DNA of 6,906 nucleotides from Spirochaetota bacterium (GCA_018399855.1 JAGYNX010000102.1:1-6906), one strand, 5' to 3'; counted from the stretch's first letter, positions 1 to 6,630 are shown. Notes: generated by a model not told the origin, from the letters alone. A program made the numbers and translations.

Positions 1-877
1 TGTCTTTACGTCTGAAAGTAATGCCGGTAATCTGTCCGATTCCAGAATATTTTTTTTTGAGAGACTCAATCATTTCATAACGGGTAAGTATCTCTTTCCA
101 TTCATACGAGGGTGACTCTTTACAGTAAGGACATTTTACAGAACGAAGATATTCCATGCCATCCCCATTCCATACCAGGTTGTCATCAACTGTATAGCCA
201 CCACAGGTTGAATGAAAAAATGCCACAATTGGCTTATTCTTATATACGGCAATTTCACCACTGGTATCATCCACGGCCCTGTTGGTTTTGGGATCTTCAA
301 CTGATCTACCTTTATAAACCTGGAATTTTGTAGTGGCATCAAGATCATACAGATTATTCTTATTTTTCAGGATATGATGATATGCGTATGTTCTTGCGGC
401 GACAGCCTGTGCCTTAAGGGCCTCAACGGGCCATCCTGTCATTATCTCACTTGGCAGAACTCCATAAAGGTATTCATACATTCTTAATACATTTATGACG
501 TACAATTTCCCCATAACATTATGAAGTTCGATCATACCTCTATATTCTTTATCATCAACTTGAAGGAAGGATCCCCATGATTCAATTAATACAGGCTCTT
601 TAATTTTTTCCGGGATAAAGATAAATTTTTTACCCCTTCCATTATATTTAATACTGTTATTATTTAGAGACGATATTTTTACACGCGATCGTGATGTAAT
701 TGTAATTCTGCTATCAGTCTTTTGTATAAGCACTTTTACATAATCCTTATCCGTACCCATCTTTCTGCTTTTTTTAAGAAGGTATTCACTCGAAGGAGCA
801 CATCCATCAAGTAATGTGAAAACCATAAATAACAATACTAATATAAAAAAACGTTTTCCTTTCATTGCTAAACGCAT
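1..877 (-). CDS. SpoIID/LytB-domain putative lipoprotein, 3' end outside the window
   Basis: My own reverse translation gives 292 codons without a stop from 877 down to the window edge, so the C-terminus is missing. The N-terminus has basic residues, a hydrophobic stretch (about residues 10-23) and Cys26 preceded by LLDG. This resembles a lipoprotein signal, though Asp at -2 is atypical. SpoIID-family motifs follow: LYGVLPSEI with the presumed catalytic Glu144, ALKAQAVAARTYA (153-165), DATTKFQVYKG (180-190), AFFHSTCGG (219-227) and a CPYC pair (249-252) before SP..EW. Known SpoIID proteins are lytic transglycosylases acting on denuded peptidoglycan; LytB is an amidase enhancer. A cell-envelope role in division or wall remodelling is inferred, and nothing here implies sporulation. 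Start choice is open: ATG 877 lies 11 nt after AAGGG, GTG and TTG codons lie just upstream in frame, and ATG 865 is in frame downstream. The gene begins 8 nt after xerD, so the two are probably co-transcribed. Family assignment is firm; exact role is not. Confidence 0.88.
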   Translation of the reverse strand, partial: MRLAMKGKRFFILVLLFMVFTLLDGCAPSSEYLLKKSRKMGTDKDYVKVLIQKTDSRITITSRSRVKISSLNNNSIKYNGRGKKFIFIPEKIKEPVLIESWGSFLQVDDKEYRGMIELHNVMGKLYVINVLRMYEYLYGVLPSEIMTGWPVEALKAQAVAARTYAYHHILKNKNNLYDLDATTKFQVYKGRSVEDPKTNRAVDDTSGEIAVYKNKPIVAFFHSTCGGYTVDDNLVWNGDGMEYLRSVKCPYCKESPSYEWKEILTRYEMIESLKKKYSGIGQITGITFRRKD

Positions 878-885
878 CAACACAT

Positions 886-1779
886 TTACCCTTTTGGATG
901 AAATTTCTTATGAATCTCCTGAAGTTGTTTCCGTGCCATGTGTGTATATACCTGGGTAGTTGAAATATCAACATGTCCCAGAAGAGCCTGTACAGATCTT
1001 AGATCTGCGCCCCTTTCAAGGAGATGCGTTGCGAATGAATGTCGCAACGTATGAGGGGTGATATTTTTATTGATTTGTGTCTGGTCAACATATCCTTTCA
1101 ACAGTCTCCATACAGATTTTCTGTTTATCATCCCGCCTTTCTTACTTACAAAGAGATATTCACTATTACGATCACCCAGTATCATCGGCCTTGATTCCTG
1201 TATGTACTTGTATAGCAATCTCTTTGCTTCATTTCCCATTGGCACAATTCTTTCCTTACTCCCTTTCCCGGTAACTTTCAATAACCTGTTCTCAAAATCA
1301 ATATTTCCAATTTTAAGTTCAACAGCCTCGGTTATTCTCAATCCACATGAATATAATAATTCAAAAATGGCCTTGTCCCTTAATTGATATACGTCGTTTT
1401 CTGAAATTGAATTAAAAAGCTTATTAACTTCTTCTGCTGACAAGAAATCAGGAAGGGTTTTCTCAACATGTGGAGTCTCGATCTTGTGGGTTGGGTTATT
1501 CACATCTCCATAAGTATCAGAGAGAAAATTATAAAATTGTCTTATGGCAGCCAGGGAACGTGCCAGGGTTCTGGATGAATTATGCTTTTTTGTTTTTTCG
1601 TATTTTAAGAATTGTTGCACATCATCCTGTGTTGCCGACAGAATATTCTTATTTTTATTGGCAAGAAAATCAGTAAATTTTTTCAGATCGTAAGTATAAG
1701 AATAGATTGAATTAGGGGACAATCCTTTTTCAATCTGCAAGAACCGTTTAAACCTTTTAATAGCCACTATATCCTTCAA
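886..1779 (-). CDS. xerD: XerD-type site-specific tyrosine recombinase
   Basis: The product is a 297-residue cytoplasmic tyrosine recombinase. An N-terminal SAM-like core-binding domain (about 5-90, with FLQIEKGLSPNSIYSY) is followed by the catalytic domain (about 110-290). All catalytic positions are visible: Arg148 (CGLRITEAVEL), Lys172 (TGKGSKER), His243 and Arg246 (HTLRHSFATHLL), His269 (LGHVDISTTQ) and nucleophile Tyr278 (VYTH). With the TTG start at 1779 these numbers match E. coli XerD to within one residue, and the length is nearly the same (298 aa in E. coli). That TTG also has GAGGAG (1792-1787) 7 nt upstream. The alternative TTG at 1794 adds five residues and lacks its own good ribosome site. 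The C-terminal tail HKKFHPKG is XerD-like. In known systems XerD acts with XerC at dif to resolve chromosome dimers; a single Xer protein or another recombination role cannot be excluded. A SpoIID-like gene follows 8 nt later. Confidence 0.95.
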   Translation of the reverse strand: MKDIVAIKRFKRFLQIEKGLSPNSIYSYTYDLKKFTDFLANKNKNILSATQDDVQQFLKYEKTKKHNSSRTLARSLAAIRQFYNFLSDTYGDVNNPTHKIETPHVEKTLPDFLSAEEVNKLFNSISENDVYQLRDKAIFELLYSCGLRITEAVELKIGNIDFENRLLKVTGKGSKERIVPMGNEAKRLLYKYIQESRPMILGDRNSEYLFVSKKGGMINRKSVWRLLKGYVDQTQINKNITPHTLRHSFATHLLERGADLRSVQALLGHVDISTTQVYTHMARKQLQEIHKKFHPKG

Positions 1780-1790
1780 TTCAATTCTCC

Positions 1791-1814
1791 TCAACTTATG
1801 AAATAGATAGTCAT
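1791..1814 (-). CDS. possible seven-residue leader ORF before xerD
   Basis: An ATG at 1814 is preceded by a near-perfect ribosome site (AGGAGGT, 1827-1821; 7 nt between AGGAGG and the ATG). It opens a frame of only seven codons (MTIYFIS) ending in TGA at 1793-1791. That stop overlaps the upstream candidate xerD TTG (1794-1792) in the arrangement TTGA, and the GAGGAG site for the preferred TTG at 1779 lies across it. This is seen directly; a role in translational coupling or attenuation is inferred. A one-base sequencing or real frameshift that cut the true xerD start is the main alternative. Confidence 0.35.
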   Translation of the reverse strand: MTIYFIS

Positions 1815-1838
1815 GGTAATACCTCCTGATACAACATT

Positions 1839-1869
1839 ATTACACTAAGAATACACCGGGGGTTTACAA
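1839..1869 (-). promoter_or_regulatory. weak candidate promoter for xerD operon
   Basis: On the minus strand TTGTAA (1869-1864) and TGTAAT (1844-1839) resemble -35 and -10 boxes, the latter matching TATAAT at five of six positions. The spacer is 19 nt, longer than ideal for a housekeeping sigma factor. The position just ahead of the strong AGGAGGT ribosome site is sensible. No clear terminator lies between the transporter operon and xerD, so read-through is also possible. Confidence 0.3.
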
Positions 1870-1906
1870 AGATATGACATAACATATATATTTTTAATAT
1901 TCATAA

Positions 1907-1933
1907 TACCTGTTACTTTTATCGGTACAGGTA
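1907..1933. repeat. short inverted repeat between permease gene and xerD
   Basis: TACCTGT (1907-1913) and ACAGGTA (1927-1933) form perfect 7-bp arms around a 13-nt loop; a further AC/GT pairing is possible with one bulge. No T-run follows on either strand, so it is not a canonical intrinsic terminator. It could be a 3'-end hairpin of the transporter mRNA, a binding site, or chance in AT-rich DNA. The rest of the 197-bp gap shows no gene apart from the leader ORF. Confidence 0.35.
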
Positions 1934-1991
1934 AGATTATGTCTTAATAGAGAAAATAAAAAAAGATGTAATTACGTTTTAATTGGAAGGG

Positions 1992-3173
1992 TTATTCGTA
2001 ACGTAATGCTTCTATTGGTTTTAGATCAGCAGCTTTACGTGCAGGATAATAGCCAAAGAAAATCCCAACCGCACATGAGAAAAAGAACGCTACGATTATA
2101 GAAAAGAAAGAAAATATAAAAGGCCAATCAACAAAAAATATTATCAGGTAATACACTCCAAGACCAAGAAGCATTCCCACTATTCCTCCAGCTCCGCTTA
2201 ATGTAACAGATTCGATGAGGAATTGCGTCAGGATATCACGTCTCTTTGCACCGATCGCCATTCGAATACCGATTTCCCTGGTTCGCTCACTGACTGAAAC
2301 AAGCATAATATTCATTATACCAACACCACCAACGAAAAGCGAAATCGATGCTATACCGGCAAGTAATATGGAAAGGGTATTAGAAATGTACTTCACCATC
2401 TGCAGTTTTTCTTTACTTGTCTTTATCTTGAAATCATTCATCTTTCCCGGGAGAATGACATGGGTACGTCTGAAATATTCTTTTAGTTGTTCAACGGTCT
2501 CATCAATTTCTGTTTCAGAATAAGTTGACACGTATATTTCATCAAATGTTCGTTTCCCCATAATTTTCATTGCTGCGGTTGTATGGGGAACAATCAATAC
2601 ATTATCGAAATCCCTGCCCGATAGTGCCTGACCCATTTCGGTTAGAAGCCCAACTATCTTGAATGGAAGTCCGTCGACATTGAGAACTTCTCCTACCGGA
2701 TTTGTATATCCGAATAGCTCAGTTCTCACACTATTACCGATAATAACAACCTTCTCACTTGCTGCTATCTCCCTTTCGGTAAAATACCTGCCATTCGTCA
2801 ATGGCCACGATTTTATTTTAAAAAAATCATTGTTCACACCGTAAAGCCTACTGTAAATGAACTGGCCGCCCCCTTTTGTTAATACATATGACTTATATAC
2901 AAAAGGGCTTATATATCGTACCTGGGGAAGTAGTCGATCAATATTTTCTACATCACGCAGGGTAAGAGGTTTTTTTGAATCATAAACCGACATCGCGTTG
3001 GCACCATAAGTAAATATTTTCTCTCTTACAGCAATCCTGGCACTATTGCCGATACCTATCATCATTATAACCGATGACACACCAATGATGATGCCGATAC
3101 TTGTTAATGCGGATCTCATTTTATTACGATTCAACGCGCGCAGGGCTGTTATGAACAGATTTTTAAAATTCAT
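1992..3173 (-). CDS. MacB/FtsX-type ABC transporter permease
   Basis: The product is a 393-residue inner-membrane permease of the MacB/FtsX (mechanotransmission) class. Architecture: a short cytoplasmic segment (LRALNRNKMRSALT), first membrane helix about 21-42, a large periplasmic MacB-type core domain about 45-260, then three C-terminal helices (about 265-290, 316-346, 351-375). The cytoplasmic motif SERTREIGIRMAIGAKRRDI after helix 2 is the family's ATPase-coupling region, and the end (PARKAADLKPIEALRYE) is typical of MacB-like permeases. ATG 3173 is preferred over the adjacent TTG 3176 because AGG lies 7 nt before it. The ATPase gene stops 4 nt upstream, so translation is probably coupled. 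Known relatives drive export from the periplasm by a bellows-like motion with a MacA adaptor and TolC. The substrate (macrolide, peptide, lipid, siderophore) cannot be read from sequence. In E. coli MacB this domain is fused to the ATPase; here it is separate. Confidence 0.93.
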   Translation of the reverse strand: MNFKNLFITALRALNRNKMRSALTSIGIIIGVSSVIMMIGIGNSARIAVREKIFTYGANAMSVYDSKKPLTLRDVENIDRLLPQVRYISPFVYKSYVLTKGGGQFIYSRLYGVNNDFFKIKSWPLTNGRYFTEREIAASEKVVIIGNSVRTELFGYTNPVGEVLNVDGLPFKIVGLLTEMGQALSGRDFDNVLIVPHTTAAMKIMGKRTFDEIYVSTYSETEIDETVEQLKEYFRRTHVILPGKMNDFKIKTSKEKLQMVKYISNTLSILLAGIASISLFVGGVGIMNIMLVSVSERTREIGIRMAIGAKRRDILTQFLIESVTLSGAGGIVGMLLGLGVYYLIIFFVDWPFIFSFFSIIVAFFFSCAVGIFFGYYPARKAADLKPIEALRYE

Positions 3174-3177
3174 CAAC

Positions 3178-3906
3178 TTACCTTTTTTTCATACCAGCCT
3201 TTTTTCTTTTTTTTACTGGTGAGTCCTCAATAATATGACCATCCCTGAAAATAACTTTTCTTTTTGTGTACTCAGCCACTTCTGGCTCATGGGTAACAAG
3301 AATGATTGTGATTCCCAGGTCTTGATTCAGGCTGGTAAAGAGGTTCATTATGTCTTCAGTATTTTTTGTATCAAGATTACCAGTTGGCTCATCGGCAAAA
3401 ATAATGGCCGGTTCATTAACCAGTGCCCTGGCGATGGCAACCCTTTGCTGCTCTCCACCGGACAACTCACTGGGATGATGGTGTTCCCTTCCGGCAAGGC
3501 CGATCATACCCAGGTATTTCCGGGCCTTATCCTGCATTTCCCTGGTGGTAATGCCACCCATGTATAAAAGTGGAAGTTCAACATTCTCAATGGCTGATGT
3601 CCGGGAAAGCAGGTTGAATCCCTGGAACACAAAGCCGATTTTACGGTTACGTATCTCTGCTTTCTCGTCATAATTTAATGTGCTTCCATCAATACCATCA
3701 AGAACGTATCTGCCGGTAGTTGGTGTATCAAGAAATCCCAGGATATTCATGAAGGTGGATTTTCCCGACCCCGACGCCCCCATTATTGATACGAATTCCC
3801 CTCTTTTAATGGACAATGAAACCCCTTGAAGGGCATGGACACTGATTTCTTCGCTGATAGGATATATCTTGTACAGATCAGATATTTCTATAAGATTATT
3901 TACCAT
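3178..3906 (-). CDS. MacB/LolD-type ABC transporter ATP-binding protein
   Basis: The product is a 242-residue cytoplasmic ATPase powering the neighbouring permease. All nucleotide-binding motifs are intact: Walker A GASGSGKST (43-51), Q-loop Gln95 (FVFQGFNLL), signature LSGGEQQR (148-155), Walker B IIFADEP (168-174, Asp172/Glu173), D-loop NLD and switch His206 (LVTHEPEVA). The ALQGVSL and FVFQGFNLLSRTSAIENVELPL segments are typical of the MacB/LolD/FtsE class. ATG 3906 gives the usual family N-terminus (NLIEISDLYKIYP) and overlaps the end of the adaptor gene by 11 nt; an in-frame ATG at 3930 would add eight residues. The C-terminal tail is strongly basic (KKRKKAGMKKR), which could contact membrane lipid or RNA; this is speculative. 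LolD of a lipoprotein-release system is the main alternative, but the adaptor and TolC-like neighbours favour a MacAB-like pump. Confidence 0.93.
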   Translation of the reverse strand: MVNNLIEISDLYKIYPISEEISVHALQGVSLSIKRGEFVSIMGASGSGKSTFMNILGFLDTPTTGRYVLDGIDGSTLNYDEKAEIRNRKIGFVFQGFNLLSRTSAIENVELPLLYMGGITTREMQDKARKYLGMIGLAGREHHHPSELSGGEQQRVAIARALVNEPAIIFADEPTGNLDTKNTEDIMNLFTSLNQDLGITIILVTHEPEVAEYTKRKVIFRDGHIIEDSPVKKRKKAGMKKR

Positions 3907-5020
3907 ATTGGTCGATCTCGTCCTTGACATCTACTTTTTTTCTCAGTCTTACCAGTATTTTATCACCTTTCTCAATATTCTTCGATGTAATTTCAGTGTA
4001 AAAATCACCAACAAGTCCTGTCTTCACTTCAACATGATCTACAGGTAAATCCCCAAGAGCTACATCTTTCTTTTTCCAGATAAACTTTTTCCCGGCGGGT
4101 ACTTCTACATCAACCGGGGATACAACAAAAGCATCATTGGCTATTCGTAATACATTTTTCTTTTCCTCTACCAATACTGTTGCCGTTGCCGTCATGCCTG
4201 GTTTCAGCAGAAGATCGGTATTGTTGCAAATTACAACTGATTCATATGAAATGACCCCGCCTCTATTAATTGGGTTAAAACGAACCTGGTCAATTTTTCC
4301 ATCAAATTTTTTGCCGGGATATGCACTTACGCTAAACGTTACCTGCTGACCTTTCTTCACATAACCAATATCTGATTCATCTATGCTGATTTTAAGTTTC
4401 ATTTTTTTTAATGTTTTTGCGAGGGTAAACATGAGCTTGTTTACCCCAATTGGATAACCTTCTTCAATTTCTTTTGACATAACCATTCCGTAAATTGGAG
4501 AATATACCCTGGTTGATTTTTGCTGCTCGCGCAGGCTCTCATAATCCAGTTCAATCTGTTTAACCGTTGTAAGTGCCTTTTTATATTCCAGTTCCGCAAG
4601 CTGCAGGGCATTTTCTGAAATTAAATTTTCTTTAAAAAGTGACTTCTTGCCTTCGTATTCCTTTTTAATACCAAGTAGATCAAGTTGTGCCCTTTCAAGC
4701 TGCTTTTTTGCTTTTTGCAGCCGTAAATTTAAATCCCCGGCGTCAATTTTTGCCATAAGCTGGCCTTTCTTGATATTCTGGTTATAATCCACATATACTT
4801 TTTGCACAATACCATCTACATTACTCAATATCCTCTCTGATTCCAGCAAATCGACTGTACCGGTTACTGATATGGTCTTTTCAATCGGTCCTATTGTAAC
4901 CTTATCATATTCATATACAAGGTTAAGGGTTTGTTTGCACCCCCTGGCCCATAACACAATAATAATAAAGAATGCAAATATCGCTGCTGATATTATAATT
5001 ATCTTTCTTTTCCTGGTCAT
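3896..5020 (-). CDS. MacA-like periplasmic adaptor (membrane fusion protein)
   Basis: The product is a 374-residue HlyD/RND-type membrane fusion protein linking an inner-membrane ABC transporter to an outer-membrane channel. A basic start and one hydrophobic helix (about 7-24) anchor it with the body in the periplasm. The first lipoyl-like half (about 60-95, with NVDGIVQKVYVDYNQNIKKGQ) leads into an alpha-helical hairpin (about 97-168, Leu/Lys/Glu-rich coiled coil), the second lipoyl half (STRVYSPIYGMV), a beta-barrel (about 205-285, LKPGMTATATV) and a membrane-proximal domain to the end. Cys28 follows the hydrophobic helix (WARGC), but the preceding residues do not make a good lipobox. AAGGA 9 nt before ATG 5020 lies inside the end of the upstream channel gene, whose stop is 2 nt away. 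MacA is the best-known relative when paired with MacB; the B. subtilis YknX-type adaptors are similar but lack a TolC partner. The substrate is unknown. Confidence 0.9.
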   Translation of the reverse strand: MTRKRKIIIISAAIFAFFIIIVLWARGCKQTLNLVYEYDKVTIGPIEKTISVTGTVDLLESERILSNVDGIVQKVYVDYNQNIKKGQLMAKIDAGDLNLRLQKAKKQLERAQLDLLGIKKEYEGKKSLFKENLISENALQLAELEYKKALTTVKQIELDYESLREQQKSTRVYSPIYGMVMSKEIEEGYPIGVNKLMFTLAKTLKKMKLKISIDESDIGYVKKGQQVTFSVSAYPGKKFDGKIDQVRFNPINRGGVISYESVVICNNTDLLLKPGMTATATVLVEEKKNVLRIANDAFVVSPVDVEVPAGKKFIWKKKDVALGDLPVDHVEVKTGLVGDFYTEITSKNIEKGDKILVRLRKKVDVKDEIDQYGK

Positions 5021-5022
5021 TT

Positions 5023-6384
5023 TTATTTTTCCTTGTTACCACTAATATAATCTTCATTGACCCCTATAATATTCGCAAGCTTTGCCAGGGTAATATAATA
5101 ATCACTTTTTGTCTGGATAAAATTTAACTGCGCATTCAGAACCGCAAGCTCCGCGTCTTCTAAATCCAATTGTGTACCTACGCCATTTTCATAACTCTTG
5201 GTTGCCAGTTGTAAATGTTTTTCCGCATTATCCTGTGCCAGTTCCAGAATTTCAACCTGTTTCTGTAATTCATTGATTGTATTCACATAATTTCTTATGA
5301 GAGAATGCATTTGTATCTTTATTCCTCGTTCAGAATAAAGGGTCTGGTTGTAATCCGCTACTGCCCCATCAATACGTGATTCAATTGCCCCGCCGTTATA
5401 TATGGGTATACTTGCCTTCAACCCAAAATGAGCAGTTGGTTCCCAGTTTGCTCCCTGCATATTGTTCATGTATTTATTAGTTTCCATAATTGCCCTGTTT
5501 TCAAAACCAAGTGACGCCAGTATATCAACAACCGGTATCCGTGAAGCACGCTCTACTTCAATCTGTATTTTTGAAAGCTTCTTGTTTATCCGCGCTAACT
5601 GCATATCAGATGAATAGGTATCACCCAGGGTAATCAATTCACTGAAAGAGTAATGTATACCCGGCAAATTTATGGAGCCAGTTTTTAATTCAGGAATTAT
5701 CTGAATATTTTCTTCTACAAGTCCCATTGAAGACAAAAGCTCATTTTTCATCACCATTGTAGTATTTCTTGATTTGAGATACGCCAGCCTGGCATTCCCA
5801 TAATCAAGATTTGCTTTGCTGACATCAAGTATGGGGCGTTGGCCGTTTTTATGTAAAATCCTTGCTGTTTCCAGTTTTGATTTAAATTTTTCAAGTAATT
5901 TTGATCGCATATTCTGGTTCTGCCTGGCAAACAGGTAGCCATAATATGCTTTTTTTACATTTAGTAAAACATTGTTCCTGGTTGACCGCATCTTTATCCG
6001 GGCAGCATCCACCGCCAGTTTTTTAGCGTCTTCAATTTTAGAACTTTTAGGGTCAATTAAATGATAGGTAGCGGTAACACCGGCGAATAATCCTATTAAC
6101 GTATCTGTACCGGGTATATTCAGTTCACTAGAAGAAGCATCTTCCCTCAATATTTCAATTGTTTTCACTTCACCGTTGATCTGCACCCTGTTCACTGCCC
6201 GTGACACACCCAGGTCAGCCATAGCTTTTTTATGACTTTCTGCTGCCTTTTGTATATCAGGATGGTTATCAAGTGCTATCTGTATACATTCATCCAGGGT
6301 CACCTTTCTAACCGATTGCTCTGCTGCTAATGGAACCATCGAAAGCATAAATAGAATCGCAACAATTGTAGACATATTTCTCAT
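5023..6384 (-). CDS. TolC-like outer-membrane efflux protein
   Basis: The product is a 453-residue precursor of an outer-membrane efflux channel. A Sec signal peptide (about 1-21, MRNMSTIVAILF then PLAA before EQS) precedes two OEP repeats. The first repeat begins with VTLDECIQIALDNHPDIQKA (28-47), and each repeat has long coiled-coil helices (about 120-225 and 335-440). The second shows the family hallmark ATKSYENGVGTQLDLEDAE (394-412) followed by LNAQLNFIQTKSDYYI. Members trimerise into a barrel plus periplasmic tunnel that docks onto a membrane fusion protein. ATG 6384 is chosen because AAGG lies 8 nt upstream; ATG 6375 has no comparable site. It is the first gene of the operon, so the cell makes the channel together with its adaptor and pump. 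It could also serve other transporters, as E. coli TolC does. Confidence 0.92.
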   Translation of the reverse strand: MRNMSTIVAILFMLSMVPLAAEQSVRKVTLDECIQIALDNHPDIQKAAESHKKAMADLGVSRAVNRVQINGEVKTIEILREDASSSELNIPGTDTLIGLFAGVTATYHLIDPKSSKIEDAKKLAVDAARIKMRSTRNNVLLNVKKAYYGYLFARQNQNMRSKLLEKFKSKLETARILHKNGQRPILDVSKANLDYGNARLAYLKSRNTTMVMKNELLSSMGLVEENIQIIPELKTGSINLPGIHYSFSELITLGDTYSSDMQLARINKKLSKIQIEVERASRIPVVDILASLGFENRAIMETNKYMNNMQGANWEPTAHFGLKASIPIYNGGAIESRIDGAVADYNQTLYSERGIKIQMHSLIRNYVNTINELQKQVEILELAQDNAEKHLQLATKSYENGVGTQLDLEDAELAVLNAQLNFIQTKSDYYITLAKLANIIGVNEDYISGNKEK

Positions 6385-6386
6385 TA

Positions 6387-6398
6387 AAATAACCTTAT
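6387..6398. repeat. 12-bp direct repeat, copy 1
   Basis: AAATAACCTTAT occurs here and again at 6608-6619, exact over 12 bp and in the same orientation. Read on the minus strand this copy contains the ribosome site (ATAAGG) of the tolC-like gene. Confidence 0.5.
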
Positions 6399-6407
6399 TT
6401 CGATACG

Positions 6408-6458
6408 TCAGGAATTATATTGAAATGCATGATAAGTAACCTGGTTATATGCAATCAT
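6408..6458 (-). CDS. possible 16-residue upstream ORF before tolC-like gene
   Basis: ATG at 6458 has GAGGGG 6 nt upstream and opens 16 codons (MIAYNQVTYHAFQYNS) ending in TGA, 23 nt before the channel gene's start. Nothing in the peptide is recognisable. If transcription starts from the promoter suggested at 6476-6505, the ribosome site would lie right at the mRNA 5' end, which weakens the case. It may be chance. Confidence 0.2.
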   Translation of the reverse strand: MIAYNQVTYHAFQYNS

Positions 6459-6475
6459 TACCAGCCCCTCTCATC

Positions 6476-6505
6476 ATAAAATCATTTAGAATAATAAAAT
6501 GTCAA
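6476..6505 (-). promoter_or_regulatory. candidate promoter of the efflux operon
   Basis: A perfect -35 box TTGACA (6505-6500) is followed after 18 nt by TTTTAT (6481-6476), only three of six matches to the -10 consensus. A better -10, TATGAT (6478-6473), overlaps it but is spaced 21 nt. A good -35 with a poor or badly spaced -10 suits an activator-dependent promoter, but that is inference. Confidence 0.4.
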
Positions 6506-6523
6506 TAACATATTATTTATTGA
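6502..6523. repeat. inverted repeat overlapping the efflux promoter -35 box
   Basis: TCAATAA (6502-6508) and TTATTGA (6517-6523) are perfect 7-bp arms around 8 nt. The left arm overlaps the TTGACA box of the efflux operon. Size and placement fit a dimeric regulator site, but all bases but two are A or T, so chance is a real alternative. No regulator gene lies in the window. Confidence 0.3.
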
Positions 6524-6607
6524 TAATGTAACTTATGTAAATAGTTCGCCTTCATACCAGTGAGAACCTTGTGTATATGAAACAATTCATGCATAAACTC
6601 ATATTTT

Positions 6608-6619
6608 AAATAACCTTAT
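6608..6619. repeat. 12-bp direct repeat, copy 2
   Basis: This is the second exact copy of AAATAACCTTAT (first at 6387-6398), ending 11 nt before the tRNA promoter -35 box. On the minus strand it is followed after a few bases by an ATGAG, as copy 1 is, so it may be a remnant of a duplicated translation-start region. Confidence 0.45.
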
Positions 6620-6630
6620 GAAAAAAATTA

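Noticed and set aside
112..348. Open frames of about 70 codons on both strands near the left end
   Set aside because: They lie out of frame within the SpoIID-like gene, have low-complexity or His/Trp-rich translations, and lack ribosome sites or recognisable domains.
1058..1676. Three plus-strand open frames of 65-109 codons
   Set aside because: They are antisense to xerD, whose protein is fully conserved in its catalytic motifs; the antisense translations match nothing I recognise.
1960..1990. Possible intrinsic terminator after the permease gene (GTAATTAC palindrome followed by seven T on the minus strand)
   Set aside because: The palindrome has no room for a loop and the stem would be too short and AT-rich; a T-run alone does not support a terminator.
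2215..4349. Plus-strand open frames antisense to the permease, ATPase and adaptor genes
   Set aside because: Each is fully contained in a well-supported gene on the opposite strand and has no start signals of note.
6441..6463. CTGGT/ACCAG inverted repeat in the efflux leader
   Set aside because: The arms are only 5 bp with a 13-nt loop and a mismatch on extension; too weak to report as a site.
6577..6590. ATGAA/TTCAT palindrome upstream of the tRNA promoter
   Set aside because: Five-base arms in AT-rich DNA, distant from either promoter core, are expected by chance.
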